Shown here: piece by piece, positions 18,293-26,642 of the stretch
Position numbering within the stretch: the stretch's first letter is position 1
Layout of the letters: each line of letters begins with the position of its first letter
Origin: Mesorhizobium loti
GTDB lineage: Bacteria > Pseudomonadota > Alphaproteobacteria > Rhizobiales > Rhizobiaceae
Direction: 5' to 3'
Length of the DNA: 64,000 nt
Assembly: GCF_002858745.1 (NCBI RefSeq)
Contig: NZ_PJRO01000020.1
Location: forward strand, 55,161 to 119,160
Program-made: the position numbers and the translations under genes
Notes under the pieces: generated by a model
What the model saw: the letters and a program-made list of their open reading frames with translations, nothing else
Databases searched by the model: none
Told to the model about the DNA's origin: nothing

Positions 18293-19510
18293 TCACGCCT
18301 GTGCGGCTGTTCCGATTGTCGTCTTTGGCCAGGAATTGACGAGCGCGGTCCAATAGAGCGCACCATAGGGAATGAGCGCGTCGTTGAAGTCGAAGCCCGG
18401 ATTGTGCAGCGGGGTGCGGTGGCCGTTACCGATCCAGGCATAACAACCCATCTTGGCGTCGAGCATGAAGGCGAAATCCTCCGACGCCATGCTGGGCTCG
18501 AATTCGGTGATCACCGACTGCTCACCCCAGGTCTCAGTGGCGATGACTGCGGCAGCGGCGGCCACGCCCGGATCGTTGATGGTGGCAGGATATTTCGGCG
18601 TGAAGGCGAGCGCTGCTTTCACATCGTGCGCGATGGCGATGCCGTTGACGAGCTGCTCCAGTCGCTGCTGCACGGTTGCCCGCGCCTGGTCGGAGAAAGC
18701 CCGCACCGTGCCGTGCATCACGACTTCCCCCGGCAGGGCATTAAGCGAATTGCCGCCATGGATCTGCGTCAGCGATACCACGACCGGTTGCATGGCATCG
18801 ATGGCGCGGCTGGTGATGCTCTGCATGCTGCTGATCAGCGCGCCTGCCGCGACGATGGCGTCGGTGCCGAGATGCGGCAGGGCGGCGTGCACGCCGGAGG
18901 CCTTGATGGTGATGGTGAAAAGATCCATCGCTGCCATCATCGGCCCGGGCTTCACCGCAACGGTGCCGAGCGGCAGGCCCGGCCAGTTGTGCAGCCCGAA
19001 CACCGCGTCGACAGGAAAACGCTCGAACAGGCCTTCCTCGACCATCTTGCGGCCACCGCCTTCGGCTTCCTCGGCCGGTTGGAAAATGAAACGCACGCTG
19101 CCGGCGAGACGGTGGCGGGAAAGATAGTCGGCGGCTGCAAGCAGCATGGTCATGTGCCCGTCATGGCCGCAGGCATGGCTTACGCCCGGGTGACGCGAGC
19201 GGTAGGTCAGCTTGCTTTCTTCAAGGATCGGCAATGCGTCCATGTCGGCGCGTAATCCAAGCGTCGGCCCGGGTTCGTCGCCTTCCAGCGTTGCGACAAG
19301 CCCGGTTCCCGCGAGGCCCGTCTCTACAGCGAGACCCATTTCGCTCAGGCGTTCCGCGACATAGGCGGCGGTCTTGTGTTCCTGGAAGGCCACTTCCGGG
19401 AACTGATGCAGATGCTGGCGCCAGCCGGCATAGACCGACTGGCGGTCGCGGAAAAAAGCCTCTGCCGATCCCATGCGCCGACTTCCATCCTGATTTTCAC
19501 TGAGGGTCAC
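18293..19510 (-). CDS. M20-family amidohydrolase (aminoacylase/hippurate hydrolase type)
   Basis: The 405-residue metallopeptidase-like enzyme shows RADMDALP, the HACGHDGHMTMLL metal and catalytic region, FQPAEEAEGGG (metal-binding and general-base Glu), and late SMASEDFAF. M20D members hydrolyse N-acyl amino acids such as hippurate or N-acetyl amino acids. GTG at 19510 overlaps the ATPase stop by four bases (GTGA). Placement downstream of a Dpp-type importer suggests that the imported solute is an N-acylated amino acid or a small peptide. Confidence 0.9.
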   Translation of the reverse strand: MTLSENQDGSRRMGSAEAFFRDRQSVYAGWRQHLHQFPEVAFQEHKTAAYVAERLSEMGLAVETGLAGTGLVATLEGDEPGPTLGLRADMDALPILEESKLTYRSRHPGVSHACGHDGHMTMLLAAADYLSRHRLAGSVRFIFQPAEEAEGGGRKMVEEGLFERFPVDAVFGLHNWPGLPLGTVAVKPGPMMAAMDLFTITIKASGVHAALPHLGTDAIVAAGALISSMQSITSRAIDAMQPVVVSLTQIHGGNSLNALPGEVVMHGTVRAFSDQARATVQQRLEQLVNGIAIAHDVKAALAFTPKYPATINDPGVAAAAAVIATETWGEQSVITEFEPSMASEDFAFMLDAKMGCYAWIGNGHRTPLHNPGFDFNDALIPYGALYWTALVNSWPKTTIGTAAQA

Positions 19511-21384
19511 GCAGGCGCTCCGTTCGATGGGCTTGCGGCATCTGCCGGCGGCAGGCTGTCGGCACGCAGATGGCAGGCGCTTGTGTTCACGCCGATATCG
19601 GCGCCGCGAACCGGATCGTCGATGGCGCAGCGATCGAACGCGAACGGGCAGCGGGTGCGGAAACTGCAGCCCGGCGGGATGTCGATCGGGTCCGGCGGCT
19701 CGCCCTCGAGGAGATAAGTCTCCATCCGGTACGGCTTATGCTCGACGGTCGGTACGGCGCTGAGAAGTGCCCGTGTGTAGGGGTGGGCCGAACGTTCGAA
19801 CATGGTTTCGTTGTCGGCGAGCTCGACGATGCGACCGAGATACATTACCGCGATGCGCGCACAGACGCGCCGCACCATGGCGAGATCGTGGGATATATAG
19901 ACATAGGTGATGCCGCGCCTGGCCTGCAGCGTTTCGAACAGGTCGAGCAGCTTTGCCTGTTCGACCTGGTCGAGCGCCGACAGCGTTTCGTCGAGGATCA
20001 GCAGCTCAGGCTCAAGCACCAGCGCACGGGCAATGTTGACCCGCTGCCGCTGGCCGGCGCTGAGGCCAACCGGCAATTGATCGTAGAGTGTTTCCGGCAG
20101 GCCGACCTCGGTCATCACCGCCTTGACCTTGGTCTCGATCTCGTTGCGGTTGCCGAGCCCGTGGATCAGCAACGGTTCGGCGATCGTGCGGCCGATCGAA
20201 CAATGCGCCGCGATGGCATTGTAGGGGTCCTGCAGCAGCAACTGGAATCGTCGCCGCAGCGCCAGCAGGTCGGCACCGCGCAAGGAGGCAATATCCTGGC
20301 CTTCGAACAGGATCTGTCCGCTGTTCGGCGCCTCGAGGCAACTCAACAGCCGCGACAGTGTGGACTTGCCGCAGCCCGATTCCCCGATGATGCCGAAATT
20401 CTCGCCACGACGAACGGTGAAGGAGACGCCACGCACCGCCTTGACCTTGCGATGGGCGAAGATCGCCTTGCGGTCGCGGACTTCGTAGGTCTTTTCGACA
20501 TCCCGGACATCGAGCACGACTTCGCCGGAAGATGGCTGGGGAATTGTTCCGCCGAGCGACCAGAGTTTCGGCACCTTGGCGATCAGCTCGCGCGAATAGG
20601 CGTGCTGGGGCTTGTGCAGCAGGTCGGAAACCGGGCTGTGCTCGACGATGCGCCCACGATCGAGCACGATCAGGTCGTCGGCGATCTCGGAAACGATGCC
20701 GAGAGACGACGAGATGAACACCACCGCGGTATCGAAGTCTTTCTGCAGGTCGCGCAGCAGGCGCAGGATCTGCGCTGCCACCGTGACGTCGAGCGGCTGG
20801 GTGATGTTGTCGGCGATGAGCAGTTTGGGGTTGGAAACCAGTGCATCGACGATCAAGGCACGCTGCATCATGCCGCCGCTGAACTGGAAGGGGTACTCGT
20901 CGAAGCGCTGGGCCGGCGAAGGGATGCGCACGGCATCGAGCGTGTCGATGACGCGCTTGTGTGCCGCCTCGCGCGAAAGCTGCGGCGACACCGTGCGCAG
21001 CTTTTCCAGGATCTGGTGCCCGACCGGCACGGTCGGATCGAGCGCGCTGGTCGGGTTGGCGCCGATATAGGCGATCTCGCGTCCGCGCAGGCGTGCCATC
21101 TCGGCTTCCGGCAACGTCAGAAGATCGAGCCCGCCATAGCGGACGGTTCCGCTGGTGACCTTGAGCGGCTGCCGCACCCAGTTGACCAGTGCCCGCGACA
21201 GGATGGTTTTGCCGGAGCCGCTTTCGCCAATGATGCCCAGCACCGAGCGGGCATTCACCGTCAGGTCGATATCCGAAAGCAACTGCCGTTCGCCGGTGGT
21301 GCCGGTTATGGCGACCGAGAGGCCGCGCACGGCCATCAGCGGTTCGGCGGAAGTCCCCGCAGGGAGCGTTATGATATTGCTCAT
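19507..21384 (-). CDS. fused dual ABC ATPase for Dpp-type importer, first domain degenerate
   Basis: The 625-residue protein joins two peptide-importer ATPase domains. NBD1 (about residues 15-265) has an intact Walker A (GESGSGKT, 53-60) and FSGGMMQR. However, its Q-loop reads IGANP (Ala109 instead of Gln), its Walker B reads LLIADNITQPLDV (Asn193 instead of Glu) and its switch region reads ISSSLG (Ser instead of His). NBD2 (about 290-540) is complete: GESGCGKST, LLLQDP, LSAGQRQR, LLILDETLSALD and ISHDLA. A C-terminal oligopeptide-transporter motif with Cys residues (GCSFRTRCPF) follows. NBD1 probably binds ATP but hydrolyses it poorly. The start at 21384 shares one base with the stop of the permease gene. 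Confidence 0.93.
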   Translation of the reverse strand: MSNIITLPAGTSAEPLMAVRGLSVAITGTTGERQLLSDIDLTVNARSVLGIIGESGSGKTILSRALVNWVRQPLKVTSGTVRYGGLDLLTLPEAEMARLRGREIAYIGANPTSALDPTVPVGHQILEKLRTVSPQLSREAAHKRVIDTLDAVRIPSPAQRFDEYPFQFSGGMMQRALIVDALVSNPKLLIADNITQPLDVTVAAQILRLLRDLQKDFDTAVVFISSSLGIVSEIADDLIVLDRGRIVEHSPVSDLLHKPQHAYSRELIAKVPKLWSLGGTIPQPSSGEVVLDVRDVEKTYEVRDRKAIFAHRKVKAVRGVSFTVRRGENFGIIGESGCGKSTLSRLLSCLEAPNSGQILFEGQDIASLRGADLLALRRRFQLLLQDPYNAIAAHCSIGRTIAEPLLIHGLGNRNEIETKVKAVMTEVGLPETLYDQLPVGLSAGQRQRVNIARALVLEPELLILDETLSALDQVEQAKLLDLFETLQARRGITYVYISHDLAMVRRVCARIAVMYLGRIVELADNETMFERSAHPYTRALLSAVPTVEHKPYRMETYLLEGEPPDPIDIPPGCSFRTRCPFAFDRCAIDDPVRGADIGVNTSACHLRADSLPPADAASPSNGAPA

Positions 21385-22304
21385 CACGCGCCTCCTTGCA
21401 GGATCTGGTTGCGCGCCCGTTCCAGCACGCCGCCCATCAGGTTCAGGCTGCTGAGCGCCAAAGCGAGCAGCACACCGGGCACGATGGTGATCCACCAGGC
21501 GTTGAGCAGATATTGCGTGCCGGACGAGATGATGGTGCCGAAGGTCGGGGTCGGCGGCTGGATGCCGATGCCGATGAAGCCGAAAATGGCTTCGAAGATC
21601 ATCATGCGTGCGATGTCGAGCACCGCCACGAAAGCGATCGGCGGCAGGATGTTCGGGGCGATGTGACGGACCATGATGCGCAGGTCGCTCGCGCCGAGGA
21701 TCTTGGCGGCGCGCACATATTCCTTCTGCCGTTCCGACAGCGTCACGCCGCGCGACACACGGGCATAGACCGGCCAGCTGGCCAGGATCAGCACGGCGAT
21801 GACCGAAGCCGGCGAGGGCCGCGACATGCCGAGGATGGTGATGGCCAGGATAACCACCGGGATCGACATCTGCACGTCGGTCAACCGCATCAGGATCACG
21901 TCGACCCAGCCGCCACGATAGCCGGCATAGATGCCGATGGCGCAGCCGATCACGAACATGCCGATGACGCTGACCACGCCGATGGCGAAGGCATTGCGCA
22001 ACCCGATCAGCGAGCGCAGCAAAAGGTCGCGTCCGAGCTGGTCGGTGCCGAGGAAATGCGGCAGCTTGCCGCCTTCCATGAAGAGCGGCGGCAGGAATTT
22101 GTCGGTCACGTTCATCTTGGTGGCCGAGGCGTCGATGATGAAGGGGCCAAGCATGGTGAGCAGTGCCAGCGCCAGGAATACCGAGGCGGCCACGCGCATC
22201 TCGGTATAGCTCCAGGCGCGGCGCAGGATCCGGGCGGTCACGCCGCGGCCCCGGGTCGGCTGGCTGGATTTCGGCAAGGTAGCTTGTGCGGTCGAACTGT
22301 TCAT
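21384..22304 (-). CDS. peptide-type ABC permease (DppC family)
   Basis: The 306-residue inner-membrane protein has an N-terminal cytoplasmic tail, six spans and the loop EYVRAAKILGASDLRIMVRHIAPN that docks the ATPase. It pairs with the DppB-like permease (a nine-base gap). It follows the extended N-terminal pattern of DppC, with FLGTDQLGRDLLLRSLIG after the first span. Confidence 0.93.
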   Translation of the reverse strand: MNSSTAQATLPKSSQPTRGRGVTARILRRAWSYTEMRVAASVFLALALLTMLGPFIIDASATKMNVTDKFLPPLFMEGGKLPHFLGTDQLGRDLLLRSLIGLRNAFAIGVVSVIGMFVIGCAIGIYAGYRGGWVDVILMRLTDVQMSIPVVILAITILGMSRPSPASVIAVLILASWPVYARVSRGVTLSERQKEYVRAAKILGASDLRIMVRHIAPNILPPIAFVAVLDIARMMIFEAIFGFIGIGIQPPTPTFGTIISSGTQYLLNAWWITIVPGVLLALALSSLNLMGGVLERARNQILQGGA

Positions 22305-22313
22305 CTGCCGGCC

Positions 22314-23303
22314 TCAGAACTTCAAGCGGCGGTCGATGGTCGTCGAAGCGAAGTCGACGAGCATGTTGATGGCGACCAGCACGCCGCTGGCCAGGATCGC
22401 GACGGCCTGGATGATCGGGAAATCGCGCTGGAAGACGGCGTTGATGGTCAGCATGCCGAGTCCGGGATAGCTGAAGATGTATTCGACGACGAACAGCCCG
22501 CCGAGCAGCATGCCGATCATCTGCGCGCCAAACAGGTTGAACAGCGGCACGGCGGCATTGCGCAGGACATGCCTGGCGATCATGGCGCGGCGCGACAGGC
22601 CGCGTACCAGGCCGACATCGAAATAGGTCTCGCCGAGATTGGCGGCGACGGAGACGGAGATGGCACGGATGAGCACCGGCGACAGCTCGATGGCCAGCAC
22701 CATCGCCGGGATGATCGTGTAGGCAAACCCCTTGTAGCCGATCGCCGGCAGCAGGCCGGTCTTGGCCGAGAGCAGGAAGATCAGCACCACGCCGACCCAG
22801 ATGTTGGGCAGCGATACCAGGAAGGAACTGACATAGAGGCCGAGCCGGTCCGGCCAGCGCCCGCTGCGCAGCCCGGCGGCAAGTCCCAGCGGTACCGAGA
22901 CCAGCAAGGTGAAGACAATGCCGAGCGCGGCAAGCTGCAGACTGTAGGGCAAGGCGGTGCCGATAAGTTCGGCTACGGAAGCCCTGCTCTCGGGATCGAA
23001 GCCTGCGCTATCCTGCGACCCGCCGGTGCTGCCGCCCTGGACGCCGCGGATGAACGATCGTCCGAGGTCTCCGCTGGCAACCTGCGTCACGAAGCGGCCG
23101 AACTGGACAAGGATCGGATCGCGCAGGCCAAGGTTTCGGGCTGTTTCCTCAAGCACGCTCGCCGGTGTCATCGGGCCGAGGATGATGCGGATCGGATCCC
23201 CCGGAACGATGCGCAGCAGCGTGAAGATCACGAAAGCGACGAGAAGCACGATGACCAGACCCTGGCCGATGCGTCGCAGGAAAAATTCGATCGCGAATGC
23301 CAT
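22314..23303 (-). CDS. peptide-type ABC permease (DppB family)
   Basis: The 329-residue permease begins MAFAIEFFLRRIGQG, with the family pattern RIVPGDP after the first span and the docking loop GLSRRAMIARHVLRNAAVP. ATG at 23303 is chosen because GAGAAAGAG lies just before it; a TTG six codons upstream is possible. A strong hairpin separates it from the binding-protein gene. Confidence 0.92.
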   Translation of the reverse strand: MAFAIEFFLRRIGQGLVIVLLVAFVIFTLLRIVPGDPIRIILGPMTPASVLEETARNLGLRDPILVQFGRFVTQVASGDLGRSFIRGVQGGSTGGSQDSAGFDPESRASVAELIGTALPYSLQLAALGIVFTLLVSVPLGLAAGLRSGRWPDRLGLYVSSFLVSLPNIWVGVVLIFLLSAKTGLLPAIGYKGFAYTIIPAMVLAIELSPVLIRAISVSVAANLGETYFDVGLVRGLSRRAMIARHVLRNAAVPLFNLFGAQMIGMLLGGLFVVEYIFSYPGLGMLTINAVFQRDFPIIQAVAILASGVLVAINMLVDFASTTIDRRLKF

Positions 23304-23361
23304 GAACTCTTTCTCAGGCAACAGGCGCAGGCGACAGCCGGACCGACCGGCGCTGCGCGGA

Positions 23362-23381
23362 GCATGATCCGGAGATCATGC
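23362..23381. repeat. inverted repeat in the SBP-permease gap
   Basis: GCATGATC-CGGA-GATCATGC is a perfect 8-bp stem with a 4-base loop, 60 bases upstream of the dppB-like start and just downstream of the stronger hairpin at 23396-23420. It may add to mRNA structure between the genes. Confidence 0.45.
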
Positions 23382-23395
23382 GCGAGACAAAGTGA

Positions 23396-23420
23396 CGTGC
23401 GGCACCACCGGTGCCGCACG
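23396..23420 (-). terminator. hairpin downstream of the binding-protein gene (attenuator or 3' stabiliser)
   Basis: CGTGCGGCACC-ACC-GGTGCCGCACG is a perfect 11-bp stem with a 3-base loop, 12 bases past the stop of the binding-protein gene. No T-run follows, so full termination is doubtful. Hairpins in this place commonly protect the binding-protein message so that it outnumbers permease message, as in malE-malF. Confidence 0.7.
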
Positions 23421-23432
23421 CGTCTGTCGGGT

Positions 23433-24998
23433 TCAGGCGAGTGTTGCCTTGCTGAGATCGATCGGGCCGTTCGGATAGAAGTAGACGCCCTGCAGGTTCT
23501 TCGACATGGCTCGCAGGAACACCGACGAGAACAGCGAGACGCTCGGCACCTTGGCGGCGATCAGCGGCAGGGTTTCCGTTTGCAGGATCTTCAGCCGTTC
23601 GTCGGTCGAGGCGGCATTGCGCTCCTTGTCGAGCGAGGCGTCGATTTCGGGGTCGGAGACGCCGTTGATCAGAGCGAACTTCGACAGGTAGTTCGGGCGA
23701 AGCACGAGGTCCGGCTCCGGCGAACCGGTGATCCAGCCGACATCGACAATGTGCCCCGGACCCTGGCCGTCGGCGCGACGGTAGAGCTGTTCTTCCCAGG
23801 CCGCCGGCTCCAGTGTCGTCAGCTTCACCGGGAAGCCCTGTTCCTGCAGCATCGCGGTGATCAGTTCGCCATATTCGCGCGTCTTCGGGTAGAAGCCGAC
23901 CGAGGTGATGTATTCGATCTCCGGCAGGCCCTGGCCTTTCGGGAAACCAGCCTCGGCGAGGAGCTTCTGGCTGAGTTCCGGATCGAATTTCGGATAGCTG
24001 GCAACGTCGGTGTAGCCGAATTTCACCGGCGAGATATGGCAGTTGGAGGCCTGTCCGGCGTCGCCGACCACGGCCAGGACCTGTTCGCGGTCGATGGCGT
24101 GGACCGCGGCAAGGCGCACGCGCACGTCGTCGAAAGGCGGCTTGTTGCAGCGGAAATGCAGATATTTGTTTTCGCTCGACAGGCCGCGCTGCGTCGTGAT
24201 GTTGGCCTCCTTGGAGAGCGAGGCATATTGCTCGGGCTCCAGGCGCTCGGTCAGGTGGTACTGGCCGTTCAGCAGGCCAAGCACGCGCGTGTTGGCATCG
24301 GGTACATAGTTCCACAGAACGGTCTCGATCTGCGGCTTGCCTTCGTGGAATTTGTCGAACGCCTTGAAGATGATCTGGTCGCCCTTGGTCGCTTCATAGC
24401 GGAAGGCGCCGGTTCCGTTCGGCCGCTGCTTGAGCACGTCCGGGTTGGCGACATCCTTGGCCGACAGGATCGGCAGGAAGGCGGAGACGTACCAGAAGTT
24501 CAAGGCCGGATAGCCGAACTTCTCGGTCTTCAGCCGTACCGTGTAGTCGTCGACGATTTCCACTTCGACCTGCCCCGGATACCAGGCCGATGCCGGCCGG
24601 CTCGGCTGCGAGGCATATTCGTAGGTGGCCTTGACGTCCTCTGCCTTGAATTCCTTGCCGTCATGGAAGGTGACGCCCTGGCGCAGCTTGTACTCCAGGG
24701 TGAAAGGATCGATCACTTTCCATTCGACCGCCAGGTCGGGAAGGATTTCGCCCGGATTTTCCGCTGTCATCGGGCACTTGGTCAGATGGCCGAAGAGAAA
24801 GCCTTCAGCGGTGATCTGCGGTGCAACCGTGTGGGAGCTCGGGTCCCAGCTGCTGGTGACGGTGCCGGCAGCCGCAAAGGACAACGTCTTGCCGTCCTGC
24901 GCGAAGGCGCTGCCCAGTTTGCCTGTCGGTCCGATGATCAGTGAGCCTGCGCCAAGCGCGGTCGCGCCGGCCAGGAACATACGCCTGGTCGTTTTCAT
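23433..24998 (-). CDS. ABC transporter solute-binding protein family 5 (peptide/nickel type)
   Basis: The 521-residue periplasmic protein has a twin-arginine-like signal (TTRRMFLAG, then a hydrophobic stretch to AFAQDG) and SBP family 5 features: LAVEWKVIDPFTLEYKLRQGVTFHDGKEF near residue 100 and the NKPPFDDVRVRLAA region. Family members bind di- or oligopeptides, but also opines, conjugates and other amides. GGGAGGGG lies before the ATG. It is the first gene of the minus-strand operon and its promoter region contains a 13-bp palindrome. Confidence 0.92.
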   Translation of the reverse strand: MKTTRRMFLAGATALGAGSLIIGPTGKLGSAFAQDGKTLSFAAAGTVTSSWDPSSHTVAPQITAEGFLFGHLTKCPMTAENPGEILPDLAVEWKVIDPFTLEYKLRQGVTFHDGKEFKAEDVKATYEYASQPSRPASAWYPGQVEVEIVDDYTVRLKTEKFGYPALNFWYVSAFLPILSAKDVANPDVLKQRPNGTGAFRYEATKGDQIIFKAFDKFHEGKPQIETVLWNYVPDANTRVLGLLNGQYHLTERLEPEQYASLSKEANITTQRGLSSENKYLHFRCNKPPFDDVRVRLAAVHAIDREQVLAVVGDAGQASNCHISPVKFGYTDVASYPKFDPELSQKLLAEAGFPKGQGLPEIEYITSVGFYPKTREYGELITAMLQEQGFPVKLTTLEPAAWEEQLYRRADGQGPGHIVDVGWITGSPEPDLVLRPNYLSKFALINGVSDPEIDASLDKERNAASTDERLKILQTETLPLIAAKVPSVSLFSSVFLRAMSKNLQGVYFYPNGPIDLSKATLA

Positions 24999-25338
24999 AT
25001 TTCCCCTCCCATTGGTGCAAAGTCAGAAACTTAGCACGTGAAGGATTCAACTATGGTGAGTGATTGTCAAGTGACTTGAATGAAAAGTCATGCGTCTTGA
25101 ATTTGAACCTTCGCTCAAGGGATTTCGCTCACGTGCCAGGTTGGTTGCGAAGTTTGACATGTATACGCGCTGTCGCTGGCCGTGTTGTGCGATTCAGGGG
25201 CTTTGTGAGTTCGCGCCGTCACAGCTTCAGGACGCTGTTGCCTCATAACTCACGCGAATAGCAGGCTGCGATCTTAGTATTGGACGGAATAGATTTTGAT
25301 GTGGTTTGGTTCGGCTTCAAATCGAAGGGACATTGCCG
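24999..25338. promoter_or_regulatory. divergent promoter region between SBP operon and PLP-lyase gene
   Basis: This 340-base stretch has no convincing gene. It holds the Shine-Dalgarno of the binding protein, a minus-strand TTGACA (25065-25070) overlapping a palindrome, a plus-strand TTGACA at about 25150, and a GAAGGGA ribosome-binding site for the ATG at 25339. It should carry the promoters of both transcription units. Confidence 0.6.
25067..25079. promoter_or_regulatory. candidate operator TCAAGT-G-ACTTGA
   Basis: A perfect 13-bp palindrome overlaps a minus-strand TTGACA -35-like element upstream of the binding-protein operon. This position suits repression. The operon encodes an XRE-cupin regulator, the obvious candidate protein, but binding is inferred. 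Confidence 0.5.
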
Positions 25339-26553
25339 ATGGACGACCTGACCCGGTGCGTGATCACGCCGAAAGTGAAGACGGAGGGGTTCGATTCCCT
25401 GGGGCCGGCGGTCTATCGCGCCTCCACCATCGTTTTCGAGAACGCTGCGGCCTACGCCAACCGCCTCTCAAGAGGCCCGGACGGTTACTCCTACGGCCTC
25501 TATGGCACGCCGACGACGCGCGCATTGGAGCACAAGGTCACCGAGCTGGAGCAGGGCCGCCGCACGCTTCTGGTACCGTCCGGCCAGGCCGCCAACACCA
25601 TCGCGATGCTTGCCTTCCTCAAGGCCGGCGACAAGATCCTGATTGCCGATACAGCCTATCCGCCGATGCGCGATTTCGCCGACAGCGACCTGCAGAAGTT
25701 CGGCGTGACCGTCGTTTATTACGATCCGGCATCACCGTCCGAGGTCGAGCGTTTGATCGACAAGCGCACCAGGATCGTCTGGTGTGAGTCGCCGGGTTCG
25801 ACGACCATGGAAGTGCAGGACTTGCCCAGGATCGCGGAGATTGCCCATCGGCACGGCGCGCTGGTCGGCTGCGACAACACCTGGGCGACGCCTTTGAATT
25901 TCAAGCCGCTTGTACACGGTGCCGACATCGTCACCGAGGCCTTGACCAAATATGTCTCGGGCCATTCGGACGTGCTGATGGGATCGATTACCGTGTCGGA
26001 CGAAGCGCATTTCCTGACCATCCGATCGAGCATGGGAAGGCTGGGCATAGGTGTCTCGCCGGACGATGCCTCGCTGGTCTTGCGCGGCATGGAGACCTTG
26101 GGCATCAGGATGAAGCACGCTCATCAGGGAGCGATGGCCGCTATCGAGTGGCTGCAAGGTCATCCGCTGGTGGAGCGTGTGCTTTATCCCGCGCTTGCCG
26201 ATTGCCCCGGCCATGACATCTGGAAGCGCGATTTTCTCGGCGCCAGCGGTGTGTTCAGCGTCGTCTTTGTTCCTGAAGCCGTCCAACACATTTCAGCGGC
26301 GCTCGACGCGCTCGAGACCTTCGCCATCGGTGCGTCGTGGGGCGGCACACGAAGTCTTGTCGCCCCGATGCCGGTCAAGGTGAACCGCACAGCCACGAGC
26401 TGGGCCGGCGACGACATGGTCTTGCGCATCAGTATCGGACTGGAAGCACGAGAGGACCTGATGGCCGATCTCCAGCGCATGCTGAGTGCCGTTGAGATGC
26501 GGGTCGCGGCAGACCTTGCGCGTGCGGAGCCCTACGCGATGCCGGCCACCTGA
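25339..26553 (+). CDS. PLP-dependent Cys/Met-metabolism enzyme (cystathionine beta-lyase-like)
   Basis: This 404-residue protein belongs to the MetC/MetB fold family. It shows YSYGLYGTPTTRALE, the PLP phosphate region LVPSGQAANTIA, CDNTWATP (Asp to the PLP nitrogen) and the Schiff-base Lys in TEALTKYVSGHSD. Most likely it breaks the C-S bond of cystathionine or another S-conjugate to give pyruvate, ammonia and a thiol. ATG at 25339 has GAAGGGA eight bases upstream. It is divergent from the Dpp-M20 operon, so it may act on amino acids released by that amidohydrolase. Confidence 0.88.
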   Translation: MDDLTRCVITPKVKTEGFDSLGPAVYRASTIVFENAAAYANRLSRGPDGYSYGLYGTPTTRALEHKVTELEQGRRTLLVPSGQAANTIAMLAFLKAGDKILIADTAYPPMRDFADSDLQKFGVTVVYYDPASPSEVERLIDKRTRIVWCESPGSTTMEVQDLPRIAEIAHRHGALVGCDNTWATPLNFKPLVHGADIVTEALTKYVSGHSDVLMGSITVSDEAHFLTIRSSMGRLGIGVSPDDASLVLRGMETLGIRMKHAHQGAMAAIEWLQGHPLVERVLYPALADCPGHDIWKRDFLGASGVFSVVFVPEAVQHISAALDALETFAIGASWGGTRSLVAPMPVKVNRTATSWAGDDMVLRISIGLEAREDLMADLQRMLSAVEMRVAADLARAEPYAMPAT

Positions 26554-26591
26554 ATGCGAGCCTCGACACAGCGGTCCAAGAAGCAAAAGAG

Positions 26592-26616
26592 AACCCGACA
26601 GCGTGGCTGCCGGGTT
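26592..26616. terminator. bidirectional terminator between convergent genes
   Basis: AACCCG-A-CAGC-GTG-GCTG-C-CGGGTT forms a stem with one mismatch between the PLP-enzyme stop and the porin stop. On the minus strand it is followed by TCTTTTGCTT, a good intrinsic terminator for the porin; on the plus strand TTT follows. Confidence 0.75.
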
Positions 26617-26642
26617 TGACTAGTGGAGTGTCGATCAGTTGG

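Noticed and set aside
21396..24944. 1182-codon open frame on the plus strand opposite the Dpp-type transporter genes
   Set aside because: It is antisense to four well-recognised transporter genes, has a His/Gln/Arg/Asp-rich composition typical of a high-GC shadow frame, and shows no domain.
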